Assembly: GCA_001872925.1 (NCBI GenBank)
Contig: MNYD01000052.1
Span: forward strand, 1-6,414
Direction: 5' to 3'
Origin: Dehalococcoidia bacterium CG2_30_46_19
Lineage (GTDB): Bacteria; Chloroflexota; Dehalococcoidia; GIF9; AB-539-J10
Length of the DNA stretch: 6,414 nt
In this document: one piece after another, positions 1 to 6,215 of the stretch
How the letters are laid out: the number at the start of each line of letters is the position of its first letter
Position numbering within the stretch: position 1 is the stretch's first letter
Translations under genes and position numbers: made by a program
The notes under the pieces: model-generated
What the model was told of the DNA's origin: nothing
The model's database searches: none
The model's input: only the letters and a program-made list of their open reading frames with translations

Positions 1-127
1 AAAAGTGCAGTATTTCCGAGATTGTGCCATGCCTCTTTATGTTTCTGGCTAGCAATATTTTGCTCACAGGACGACCAGACTTCAGCGCCTCAAGTACAGG
101 GTTTCTACCTTCAATGATGTCGGACAT
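1..127 (-). CDS. rlmB: 23S rRNA 2'-O-methyltransferase, RlmB/TrmH (SpoU) family, N-terminal part only
   Basis: Reading the minus strand from the ATG at 127-125 gives 42 codons open to the window edge. They begin MSDIIEGRNPVLEALKSGRP and continue with VSKILLARNI and a GTISEIL segment. This is the typical start of the RlmB/TrmH substrate-binding domain: an (I)xGRNPVLEAL motif, then a K(I/V)L(L/V)A strand and an I.EIL helix. Family members 2'-O-methylate a guanosine of 23S rRNA (G2251 in E. coli) using S-adenosylmethionine. The catalytic SPOUT knot domain would lie outside the window. The start is supported by an AAGGT ribosome-binding site (133-137 on the minus strand) five bases before the ATG. 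A TrmH-type tRNA methyltransferase is the main alternative. The overlapping plus-strand reading frame is only a shadow of this gene. Confidence 0.85.
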   Translation of the reverse strand, partial: MSDIIEGRNPVLEALKSGRPVSKILLARNIKRHGTISEILHF

Positions 128-144
128 TATTTACCTTAGCCACA

Positions 145-267
145 TTACTGCCTGCATCTCTTACATGGCAAACCGAAATCAAGGAGTAGTCTGCGATCCC
201 CATCCTCTAGGCGGATCTTGTTTTTGCGAATTTCATTGATGGCGCTGCAGGATGTCAATCGTACCAT
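145..267 (-). pseudogene. Truncated N-terminus of a metallo-beta-lactamase-fold hydrolase
   Basis: From an ATG at 267 the minus strand encodes 40 residues starting MVRLTSCSAINEIRKNKI, followed by RLEDGDRRLLLDFGLP, and stops at 145-147. The pattern NEI..NKI.LEDGD.R.LLDFG is the first beta-hairpin region of MBL-fold proteins, often (G)G(V)NEIGGNKILLEDGDTRIFLDFG. The usual glycines of the NEIGGNK segment are replaced by R-K. No metal-binding HxHxDH motif follows, because the frame ends 17 bases before the rlmB start. I infer a gene that kept its first 36 or so codons and lost the rest by deletion. It probably once lay directly upstream of rlmB. The family match is from memory of the motif. A very small expressed protein is possible but unlikely. 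Confidence 0.55.
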
Positions 268-778
268 AGATTTTCCGTATGGTTTTGGCTGGTAATCACT
301 GTATGAGAGGGATGCCTTTACCATTATCAGTCTAGCGTAATAGTGGATAAGTGGCAAGAGGTGGATAGCTGGGAGACATATAGACCTGTGGATGAAACAC
401 TTCATCGTATTGTTTACTCCGGAATAACCCAGTGCTCTGATTACTTTTTAGGATTGCACGATTTGAACTTACCTCAGCAGTCAAAACGCCAGACATGGCT
501 TACGTCACTTTGTCGCTATCGAGAAAGGAAACGACTTGGGTGTATTATGAACATGCCATAAAAAGAAAATCTATGCCAAAATTATGGCAAAAGGTGGTGA
601 GCTAGATAGCTTGACGAAAGAATTAGCGACCACGTAGAATACCGCTTAAATAAGTGGGGTATTCTTCCGACTCAGGAAGTGGTAGTTTACGGAAGGAGAA
701 AAACTGAGGTTACCGGGTGGTCTGGTGGTAGCCAAAGTGAGAGAAGAAATTCCAGGTCGCTTTGAAGTGTTATTGAAG
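268..778. other. Region without an intact gene; broken coding-like segments on the plus strand
   Basis: No ORF here has a recognisable domain and a credible start. Plus-strand reading frames follow each other as if split by frameshifts. One frame from GTG 343 to 558 contains SWETYRPVDETLHRIVYSGI. A second frame around 527-605 contains TTWVYYEHAIKRK. A third around 583-630 reads MAKGGELDSLTKELA and ends at a stop. A fourth, open from about 609 to 765, contains DHVEYRLNKWGILPTQEVVV. Joined end to end they could be one decayed protein gene, but I cannot name its family, and chance is not excluded. The last segment runs into the start region of the following peptidase gene. Three GTGGATA words lie at 343, 361 and 388. 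Confidence 0.25.
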
Positions 779-2089
779 ATGTCTTTGTATGGCTGTGATA
801 CCTGGGTAGCAATGAAGGATATTACCAAAACCGGGACGGTTATCCTTGCCAAAAACAGCGACCGTCCTGTTGATGATTGTCAACCTCTGGTCCATCATCC
901 GAGAAAGACCTGGCCAGAAGGGAATATGCTTAAACTTGAATATAGAGAAATTCCTCAGACAAAAGTTACCTATGCTACTCTTGGCTCAAGTCCTTACTGG
1001 TGTTGGGGTTATGAAGAAGGTATCAATGAATATGGTGTTGCGGCGGGCAATGAGGCAGTTTATACAAAATCCCTTAAGGAACTCAAGGCGGCAGAAAAGA
1101 AAGGGGCAAGAGAAGAATTAGGACTTTTGGGAATGGACCTGCTCCGGCTCGGTTTGGAAAGAGGGAAAACAGCTCACGAGGTTCTGAAGGTAATAACTAA
1201 TCTTGTCGCCGAATATGGACAGTGGGGTGCGGGATTTCCGGGGATAGACCATTGCAAGGGGAGTTATGACAATTCTTTTCTCATTGCGGATGCAAAAGAA
1301 TCCTGGATTTTAGAAACTGTGGGCCGCCGCTGGATAGCAAGAAAAATAAACTATGGATATGGTGCTATTTCAAATGGACTGGGTATTGGGGCCAAATGGG
1401 ATTTGGCAAGCTCTGATATTATAGACTATGCGCTAGAAAAGGGTTGGTGTCCCACGGCAAGAAAAGAATCATTTAACTTTGCGCAAGCTTACGCTGATCG
1501 AAAAGAGCAGTTACTCAATCTTGCCAGCTGGCGAGCTAAAAAATCTGCTGGGTTACTTGAGAAAAAGAAAGAAATTTCTTTTACCTCGATGATGCAAATA
1601 GCAAAGGTACATTTCCCGCCCATCTGTATGCACAAATTGCCTTCGGGGACAGGCTGGGTAAGAACAGCCAGTTCAGCCATCGCCATTCTTCCGGAGTCCG
1701 GCGATAAGTTAGTTCAATTCTGGTGGACGCCTGGCCCTCCTTGCCGTGGCATTTATGTTCCTTTCTTTATTGACGGGAATAAGATTCCGGAAATTGTTTC
1801 CCGGGCGGGGAAAGCGGGCAAAAGTGTTACCCCGGCGCCAGATGCGAAAAAAGATGAATTTTCTGCTGAGTCCTACTGGTGGCTCTTGCGGAAACTTTTT
1901 GACAACGCTAAAAGAAAAAAGGAAACGCGAAAAAATTTTGCCCATATGCAGGAAAAATGGCTAAATGAAGTCGGGGATATTGAGAAAGAAGCCATTAGCT
2001 TGAAAAAAGATGGGAAAAAGGAAGAGTGTGCCGACATCTTGAGTAATTTCACTTCGAGATGCATAACTGAGGTTTTAGCCATTATTTAG
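779..2089 (+). CDS. Secernin-like peptidase of family C69 (Ntn hydrolase)
   Basis: The 436-residue product, counted from the ATG at 779, starts MSLYGCDTWVAM and has KNSDRP at residues 25-30. These are hallmarks of secernins and bacterial C69 dipeptidases, where the Cys (here Cys6) becomes the N-terminal nucleophile after removal of a short leader. Further family-like blocks are GINEYGVAAGNEAV (81-94), YDNSFLIAD (163-171) with WILETVGRRW (176-185), ISNGLGI (197-203), TGWVRTASSAIAIL (291-304) and WWTPGPP (315-321). Length fits the family. The C-terminal third is lysine-rich and helical. The likely reaction is hydrolysis of an amide bond in small peptides or related amides; the substrate is unknown. 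An in-frame GTG at 725 would add 18 residues, but the nucleophile is expected close to the start, so ATG 779 is preferred although its ribosome-binding site is weak. No signal peptide is seen, so it is probably cytoplasmic. The next gene is 228 bases away on the same strand. Confidence 0.85.
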   Translation: MSLYGCDTWVAMKDITKTGTVILAKNSDRPVDDCQPLVHHPRKTWPEGNMLKLEYREIPQTKVTYATLGSSPYWCWGYEEGINEYGVAAGNEAVYTKSLKELKAAEKKGAREELGLLGMDLLRLGLERGKTAHEVLKVITNLVAEYGQWGAGFPGIDHCKGSYDNSFLIADAKESWILETVGRRWIARKINYGYGAISNGLGIGAKWDLASSDIIDYALEKGWCPTARKESFNFAQAYADRKEQLLNLASWRAKKSAGLLEKKKEISFTSMMQIAKVHFPPICMHKLPSGTGWVRTASSAIAILPESGDKLVQFWWTPGPPCRGIYVPFFIDGNKIPEIVSRAGKAGKSVTPAPDAKKDEFSAESYWWLLRKLFDNAKRKKETRKNFAHMQEKWLNEVGDIEKEAISLKKDGKKEECADILSNFTSRCITEVLAII

Positions 2090-2286
2090 CCACGGATTTA
2101 CCCAGAAAATTCAAGAAAACTCGGACGCAGATACATGCCTGTTCAGCAACCCGAGGTCCTTCAGGGTCCGAGGGGCAGATTTACCTGATTTATATTTTGA
2201 AAAATAACAAGAAAAAGAGTCTGCGCTTTTCTACGAAAATCTGCGTGCTAAAAAATTTCTGTGTTTGTCCGCCTTAATCCATGGCT
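2088..2286. repeat. Intergenic segment bounded by imperfect inverted repeats
   Basis: The gap between the peptidase and glycerate kinase genes starts with AGCCACGGATT (2088-2098) and ends with AATCCATGGCT (2276-2286), which are inverted complements at 10 of 11 positions. Further in, CAGAAAATTCAAG and GACGCAGAT on the left face ATCTGCG (2241-2247) and AATTTCTGTG on the right, in inverted order. CTCGGAC (2120-2126) pairs with GTCCGAG (2166-2172). The wording (CCACGGATTTAC.CAGA, ATCTGCGT) resembles dispersed intergenic repeats seen in many environmental bacterial genomes. The left arm overlaps the last bases of the peptidase stop codon. It encodes no protein. It could be a decayed non-autonomous mobile repeat or a transcription-end structure. 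Confidence 0.5.
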
Positions 2287-2317
2287 GAAAAAGTTTTTGT
2301 GTTATTCTGTAGCAAAA

Positions 2318-3460
2318 ATGAAGATTATTATTGCACCGAATGCTTTTAAGGAAACTCTCTCCGCGGTAGAAGTGGCTGACTGCATAGAGCAGGGAATTAG
2401 AAAAATTTTGCCAGAAACCGCCATAGAAAAATTTCCCCTGGCCGATGGAGGGGATGGGACAGTTGATGCTCTTGTTTCCGCTATGGGTGGAAAGATAATC
2501 GCCAGAGAGGTGACCGGTCCGCTCGGCAAGAAAGTGCGGGCGGAAATCGGGTTGTTGGGTGACGAAATGACTGCGGTTGTTGAGATGGCCTCTGCTTCTG
2601 GCTTGCGGCTGGTCCCACTACAAAAGCGCAATCCGCTGAGAACTACCACTTATGGAACTGGAGAATTAATTAAGGCTTGCTTGGATGGAGGAGCAAAAAA
2701 AATTATTGTGGGAGTTGGCGGGAGTGCAACTGTGGATGGCGGGGCTGGGATGGCGATGGCTCTGGGGGCAAAACTACTGGATAAGTTTGACAAGCCTATT
2801 GAATCAGGAGGAGAGGGATTAAAACATTTATTTCGCATTGATTGCAGCCAGCTGGATTCCCGGATAAAGCGCACCAAATTCATCGTTGCTGCGGATGTGG
2901 ATAATCCTCTGCTTGGCAAACAGGGAGCCGCCCGGGTATATGCAGCGCAGAAAGGAGCAACCCCGAAGATGGTGGGAGAATTAGAGAAATATTTAACCAA
3001 TTTTGCCCGAGTTATAAAAAAAGACCTTGGGGTTGAAGTAGCCAATTTGCCTGGGGCTGGAGCTGCAGGTGGACTGGGTGCTGGCTTGGCAGCATTCCTG
3101 AATGCTCGGATAGAACAGGGCGTTGACATTGTTATCAAGGCTTGGGAGTTGAAGGAGAAAATGAAAAACGCTGATTTAGTTTTTACTGGCGAAGGGAGTA
3201 TTGACCGCCAGACTCTTTATGGAAAAGTTCCTTTCGGCGTGGCTAAAATCGCCAAAAAGTATGGGGTGCCGGTGATTGCCATTGCGGGCAATGTGGAAGA
3301 CGGTGCCTACATGCTTTTGGAATATGGGATTGAGGCAATTTTCAGCACCACTCCCCGGATAATGACTCTTGCCGAGATTCGCAAAAACCCTGGTCAGTTA
3401 ATTACAAATACAGTTGAACAGATTATGCGCATTTATCGTCTGCGCGAAGAAGGTTGCTGA
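2318..3460 (+). CDS. glxK: Glycerate kinase, type II (GlxK/GarK family)
   Basis: The product of 380 residues has the normal length for this family, which phosphorylates D-glycerate with ATP, giving 2-phosphoglycerate in the GarK/GlxK type. It starts MKIIIAPNAFKETLSAVEVA, matching the KI.IAPDSFKGSLSA.E.A start of the family. It carries FPLADGGDGT (39-48), VGVGGSATVDGGAGMA (131-146), DVDNPLLGKQGAARVY (193-208) with QKGATP (211-216), LPGAGAAGGLGAGL (244-257) and DLVFTGEGSIDRQTLYGKVP (286-305). All main family blocks are present and the frame is unbroken, so the enzyme should be active in the cytoplasm. The ATG at 2318 is chosen because homologues begin with KI.IAP. The upstream GTG at 2261 would add 19 residues read from repeat sequence. 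No strong ribosome-binding site is visible. The role is probably to bring glycerate from serine, glyoxylate or sugar-acid breakdown into lower glycolysis; no neighbouring gene shows which source. Confidence 0.93.
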   Translation: MKIIIAPNAFKETLSAVEVADCIEQGIRKILPETAIEKFPLADGGDGTVDALVSAMGGKIIAREVTGPLGKKVRAEIGLLGDEMTAVVEMASASGLRLVPLQKRNPLRTTTYGTGELIKACLDGGAKKIIVGVGGSATVDGGAGMAMALGAKLLDKFDKPIESGGEGLKHLFRIDCSQLDSRIKRTKFIVAADVDNPLLGKQGAARVYAAQKGATPKMVGELEKYLTNFARVIKKDLGVEVANLPGAGAAGGLGAGLAAFLNARIEQGVDIVIKAWELKEKMKNADLVFTGEGSIDRQTLYGKVPFGVAKIAKKYGVPVIAIAGNVEDGAYMLLEYGIEAIFSTTPRIMTLAEIRKNPGQLITNTVEQIMRIYRLREEGC

Positions 3461-3500
3461 AAAAGCATCCCCGAGGGTCGCCTCTCATCCCAGCTTTCGC

Positions 3501-3604
3501 AAGGGACTTCTCGGTGGGTTCAATATCAGTGCACAGGAAGTTGAAAATATCCTTATGCCTATAGCGGCTGTGTACGTTGGAGCTGTGTTACCAGTGTCTC
3601 TATT
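3501..3604 (+). pseudogene. Decayed fragment of an acyl-CoA ligase (A8 motif region)
   Basis: Translated in frame, this stretch reads GGFNISAQEVENIL, against GGLNISALEVESIL in the intact ligase 1.7 kb downstream. At the DNA level 3513-3554 matches 5212-5253 at 36 of 42 positions without gaps. The preceding bases also look like a shortened version of the KDIIIR segment. After 3554 the protein still has a faint hydrophobic pattern (IAAVYVGAVLP against LDAAAVPMP), but the DNA match fades. No start, ATP-binding loop or catalytic lysine is attached. I infer a remnant of a paralogous ligase gene, or of a partial duplication, sitting just upstream of the intact copy. Confidence 0.6.
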
Positions 3605-3832
3605 ATGCTCCGCAACTATTATTACAAGCTCTTTGCTGCCATCGAGTGTGCTATAGTGAAGGGACAAGATGGTACCACAATAGATTTCCCGGTGCAGACC
3701 TCCTGCATAGAGGCGATGGAAGCGACAACAAGCAATGTGGCTGAACAAATGCCTGGAGACGACATCGCCCAGCGGGTGGTGCCGAAGGAAAGATTAGCGA
3801 GACTCAGAGATAGCGCGAAAGCGTTAAGGTAA
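3605..3832 (+). CDS. Orphan ORF of 75 codons, possible gene remnant
   Basis: The frame from ATG 3605 encodes 75 residues, including TTIDFPVQTSCIEAMEATTS in the middle and a charged C-terminus, VVPKERLARLRDSAKALR. It ends 20 bases before the ligase start. There is no Shine-Dalgarno sequence before the ATG. The frame follows directly on a decayed ligase fragment. The C-terminal half looks like genuine helical coding sequence, so this may be the tail of a lost gene that once preceded the ligase in an operon. I do not recognise a family, and a chance ORF remains possible. Confidence 0.3.
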   Translation: MLRNYYYKLFAAIECAIVKGQDGTTIDFPVQTSCIEAMEATTSNVAEQMPGDDIAQRVVPKERLARLRDSAKALR

Positions 3833-3852
3833 AACGAAAGGGGGGATACGAA

Positions 3853-5520
3853 ATGATACTGGATTCGCAAGAAAGAATTAAAGAATACACAGCAAAGGGA
3901 TATTGGGGGAAGAAATCGCTTATCGATTATTTCAAAGAACACGTGAGTGAGGACCCTGATAGGGTTTGCCTGGTGGATCCTCCTAATAAAGAGCAATTAG
4001 TGGGCTTAACGCCGGAGAGGCTTACGTATAGAGAATTGGGCCGGGCAGTGGATGCCACCGCAGAGAGTTTCTTACGAATGGGTATTCGGAAGGATGATAT
4101 TATTATCGTTCAGCTTCCCAACTGTTGGGAATTGGCAATGCTCTATTTGGCTATTACCAGGGCGGGAGCCCTCATCTCTCCTGCACCAATACAATGGAGA
4201 GAATCAGAATTACGATATGTTGGGGAGTTAACTCAAGCCAGAGCGTTCATTACGGTCGAGGAATTTCATGACTTTAAACATAGAGAAATGGTCGAAAAAC
4301 TGCAGTCAAAGCTTCCCAATTTAAAACACATAATTTACTTACAAGAACTGCGAGAAATGGGCAAAGGGGAGATAACAGGCAAACTTGATGAGGTAAAAAT
4401 AGATGCTAACGATATTTTTGCCCTTTGCTGGACTTATGGCACTGAAATCGAGCCCAAGGGATGTCCTCTAAGCCATAATAACTGGATTTTTGAAGGTACT
4501 GGAGAAGTAGAGCTAACGGGGATCAAGAAGGGAGAAACACTGCTAACTGCTGGCCCACTGGTTAACATAGCTTCAGTGGGAACGACATATATTCCCTGGC
4601 TCATAGTGGGCGGTACATTTGTTTTGCATCATCCCTTTCATCCGGTGATTTGGATGCGACAAATGATAGCGGAGAAGGTAAACTACACTCTTCTTGTTCC
4701 TGCGCTGGTAAATGCTATAGCAAAGCACCCGCTGGTAGATGAATTTGACCTGAGCGCTGTGAGGTCAATCACCATAGGTGGGGCACCACCAGCCCTATGG
4801 TCCGCTCAGGAATTTGAAAGAAGGTGGGGTATGGAAATCGGGAATATCTGGGGGATGAACGAGGGGCCAGGGATTGTTTCTGGAGCGCTGGACGCCCCCA
4901 ATTTAGAGAGAAGGATAGAAGGATTGCCTCAATACGGTAAGCGAGGGGTAACATGGAAAGGGAAGCTCTTTAGTGAAGGCACTGAAACAAAGCTCGTAGA
5001 CCCTGAGACTGGCGAGGAGATAACTGAAGTGGGCCGTGTAGGAGAACTACTTTACAAAGGTTCAAATGTAATATCTGGTTACTTTAGACGGCCCGACTTG
5101 ACAGAAAAGGCATTTGATAAACAGGGGTTCCTTCGCACGGAAGACCTGTTCCGAATAATGGAAGGGAATTTCATTAGTTTTGTTGATAGGGGAAAAGACA
5201 TCATAATTCGAGGCGGCTTGAATATCAGTGCACTGGAGGTTGAAAGTATCCTTCTTGAACATCCTAAGGTCTTGGATGCAGCAGCGGTACCGATGCCCGA
5301 TGAAATATTGGGCGAAAAGGTCTGTGTTTATGTAGTTCCTAGAGAAGGAGAAAAAGTCACCCTGGGTGAATTAACTTCGTTTATGAAGGAAAAGAGTATC
5401 GCTGCATATAAGCTTCCACAACGACTTGAAATTACGAAAGAGATACCTAAAGACCGGGCCGGCAAAATCTTGAAAAATATACTGAAGGACGATATCAGAA
5501 ATAAATTGAAATCAAAGTGA
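3853..5520 (+). CDS. AMP-forming acyl-CoA ligase / acyl-adenylating enzyme
   Basis: This 555-residue protein belongs to the ANL superfamily. Such enzymes activate a carboxylic acid with ATP to an acyl-AMP and usually pass it to coenzyme A. Motifs in order: LTYRELGRAVD (57-67), A3 loop TYGTEIEPKGCPLSH (194-208), A4-like GPLVNIASVG (234-243), GGAPPAL (309-315), A5 NIWGMNEG (331-338), A7 TED (429-431), A8 DRGKDIIIRGGLNISALEVE (445-464), and A10 PKDRAGKILK (532-541) with the catalytic Lys538. The A3 loop departs from the usual SGTTG.PKG: the first Ser is Tyr and the TTG part is TEI, while the PKG lysine remains. Overall similarity is to medium-chain or aryl acid ligases such as dihydroxybenzoate-AMP ligase. 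The acid cannot be predicted. The start is supported by a strong purine-rich site (GGGGG at 3841-3845) seven bases upstream. No membrane segment is evident. Confidence 0.88.
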   Translation: MILDSQERIKEYTAKGYWGKKSLIDYFKEHVSEDPDRVCLVDPPNKEQLVGLTPERLTYRELGRAVDATAESFLRMGIRKDDIIIVQLPNCWELAMLYLAITRAGALISPAPIQWRESELRYVGELTQARAFITVEEFHDFKHREMVEKLQSKLPNLKHIIYLQELREMGKGEITGKLDEVKIDANDIFALCWTYGTEIEPKGCPLSHNNWIFEGTGEVELTGIKKGETLLTAGPLVNIASVGTTYIPWLIVGGTFVLHHPFHPVIWMRQMIAEKVNYTLLVPALVNAIAKHPLVDEFDLSAVRSITIGGAPPALWSAQEFERRWGMEIGNIWGMNEGPGIVSGALDAPNLERRIEGLPQYGKRGVTWKGKLFSEGTETKLVDPETGEEITEVGRVGELLYKGSNVISGYFRRPDLTEKAFDKQGFLRTEDLFRIMEGNFISFVDRGKDIIIRGGLNISALEVESILLEHPKVLDAAAVPMPDEILGEKVCVYVVPREGEKVTLGELTSFMKEKSIAAYKLPQRLEITKEIPKDRAGKILKNILKDDIRNKLKSK

Positions 5521-5596
5521 ACCGGTCTGGTTGTGCAGCTTAATGCAACATCTGGAGGAATTTTTTGATAGTCAAGTGCCCCTGCTAGCTTTACAG

Positions 5597-5670
5597 TGAG
5601 CCGTGTGGGACTCGAACCCACGACACCCTGATTAAAAGTCAGGTGCTCTACCAAACTGAGCTAACGGCCC
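5597..5670 (-). tRNA. tRNA-Lys (anticodon TTT)
   Basis: The 74-base minus-strand sequence folds as a complete cloverleaf. The acceptor stem GGGCCGT pairs with ACGGCTC (one G-T), the D arm starts AGCTCAG and ends GAGC, and the anticodon stem CCTGA/TCAGG holds loop CTTTTAA. The T arm is GTGGG-TTCGAGT-CCCAC. The anticodon TTT is at 5634-5636 and the discriminator base is A. CCA is not encoded (CTG follows). It lies 7 bases after the stop codon of the 90-aa gene, so it is probably processed from the same transcript. Confidence 0.96.
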
Positions 5671-5677
5671 ATCGTGT

Positions 5678-5950
5678 TTATTTTTGAGTTAACAGGTCGG
5701 AGATATAACAGGCAAATGAAGGATGTACATCGCAGATGAATCCGCCATCAATTGCCTCGATGTCGAAGGTAACCCTGTTTGGCTTTCTAAGAGGGTCACC
5801 AAATTTGCTAAGCCCAACCTCGTCCCAGGGCATGGCGTGTCCCAGTATTTCCAGAAAGCCCTTAACATCTCTGGGCTGGTCCAGCATGACCTCAAAAGGG
5901 AGGTGTTGTGCTAATTTCGTTAATTGCTCGGTTTTTAACTTTATCCGCAT
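5678..5950 (-). CDS. Conserved-looking protein of unknown function, 90 aa, between two tRNA genes
   Basis: The product starts MRIKLKTEQLTKLAQHLPFE and ends with HPSFACYISDLLTQK. I recognise no family. The first half has an amphipathic LTKLAQHL helix, and the middle contains HAMPWDEVGLSKFG. The second half is rich in beta-type residues (VTFDIEAIDGGFICD). There are no membrane segments or signal peptide, and a small soluble alpha/beta protein is likely. Support for a real gene comes from an AGGAAG ribosome-binding site just before the ATG at 5950. The frame also exactly fills the space between the tRNA-Gly 3' end (22 bases away) and the tRNA-Lys 5' end (7 bases away), all on one strand. Two cysteines and one internal histidine pair give no clear metal site. 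It is presumably transcribed with both tRNAs from the promoter upstream of tRNA-Gly. Confidence 0.65.
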   Translation of the reverse strand: MRIKLKTEQLTKLAQHLPFEVMLDQPRDVKGFLEILGHAMPWDEVGLSKFGDPLRKPNRVTFDIEAIDGGFICDVHPSFACYISDLLTQK

Positions 5951-5972
5951 GACTTCCTATTTAGTTCTCCAC

Positions 5973-6044
5973 AGCGGGTGATGGGACTCGAACCCACGAC
6001 AACTTGCTTGGGAAGCAAGCACTCTACCACTGAGTTACACCCGC
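5973..6044 (-). tRNA. tRNA-Gly (anticodon CCC)
   Basis: The 72-base minus-strand sequence forms a full cloverleaf. The acceptor stem GCGGGTG pairs perfectly with CACCCGC, the D arm is ACTC-AGTGGTA-GAGT, and the anticodon stem CTTGC/GCAAG carries loop TTCCCAA. The T arm contains TTCGAGT. The anticodon CCC is at 6010-6012 and the discriminator is U, as usual for bacterial glycine tRNA. CCA is not encoded. It is the first gene of the minus-strand tRNA unit and is preceded by a good promoter. Confidence 0.96.
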
Positions 6045-6059
6045 AAAAACATTATTTTT

Positions 6060-6088
6060 ATTCTAACCCTATGATGTAAAGTTGTAAA
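6060..6088 (-). promoter_or_regulatory. Sigma70-type promoter for the tRNA-Gly / ORF / tRNA-Lys unit
   Basis: On the minus strand a -35 box TTTACA (6083-6088) and a -10 box TAGAAT (6060-6065) are separated by 17 bases, the optimal distance. The -10 box lies 15 bases before the tRNA-Gly 5' end, which fits a start with a short leader. A second TTTACA at 6075-6080 is too close to the -10 to be used with it. Confidence 0.65.
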
Positions 6089-6135
6089 GCGATTGTACTC
6101 GTTCATATGATAGTGACACATTAGTTCCCTCTTTC

Positions 6136-6191
6136 TGTCATTGCAAGGAGCAGGATTCCTCGTTTTACTTGGAACAGGCTCCGCAATCCCC
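6136..6191. repeat. Degenerate TGTCATTGC-type dispersed repeat with hairpin
   Basis: TGTCATTGCAAGGAGC (6136-6151) resembles the widespread intergenic word TGTCATTGCGAGGAGC. GGCTCCGCAATCCC (6177-6190) resembles its right half. The two halves form an imperfect stem: ATTGC and GGAGC (6140-6151, with an AA bulge) pair with GCTCC and GCAAT (6178-6187). Such elements occur in many copies in some bacterial genomes. Copy number cannot be judged from one window. Confidence 0.5.
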
Positions 6192-6215
6192 GCACCGAAG
6201 CACTAAATCCTAAAG

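Noticed and set aside
24..239. Plus-strand ORF of 71 codons
   Set aside because: It lies antisense to the rlmB start and the MBL remnant, with no ribosome-binding site and no protein-like motif.
2302..3138. Two long minus-strand ORFs inside the glycerate kinase gene
   Set aside because: They are antisense shadows of a clearly coding gene and are rich in Pro/Ser/Ala, typical of such shadows.
5530..5571. Possible terminator after the ligase (GTTGTGCA/TGCAAC, later T6)
   Set aside because: The stem is only six pairs with a bulge, and the T run lies about 12 bases away, too weak to call.
5328..5654. Minus-strand ORF containing GVVGSSPTRLT
   Set aside because: This phrase is the familiar false translation of a tRNA T arm. 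Here it comes from tRNA-Lys, and the rest is antisense to the ligase.
5689..5981. Other ORFs overlapping the 90-aa gene, on both strands
   Set aside because: They lack ribosome-binding sites and overlap tRNA-Gly or run out of frame with the better-supported 90-aa gene.
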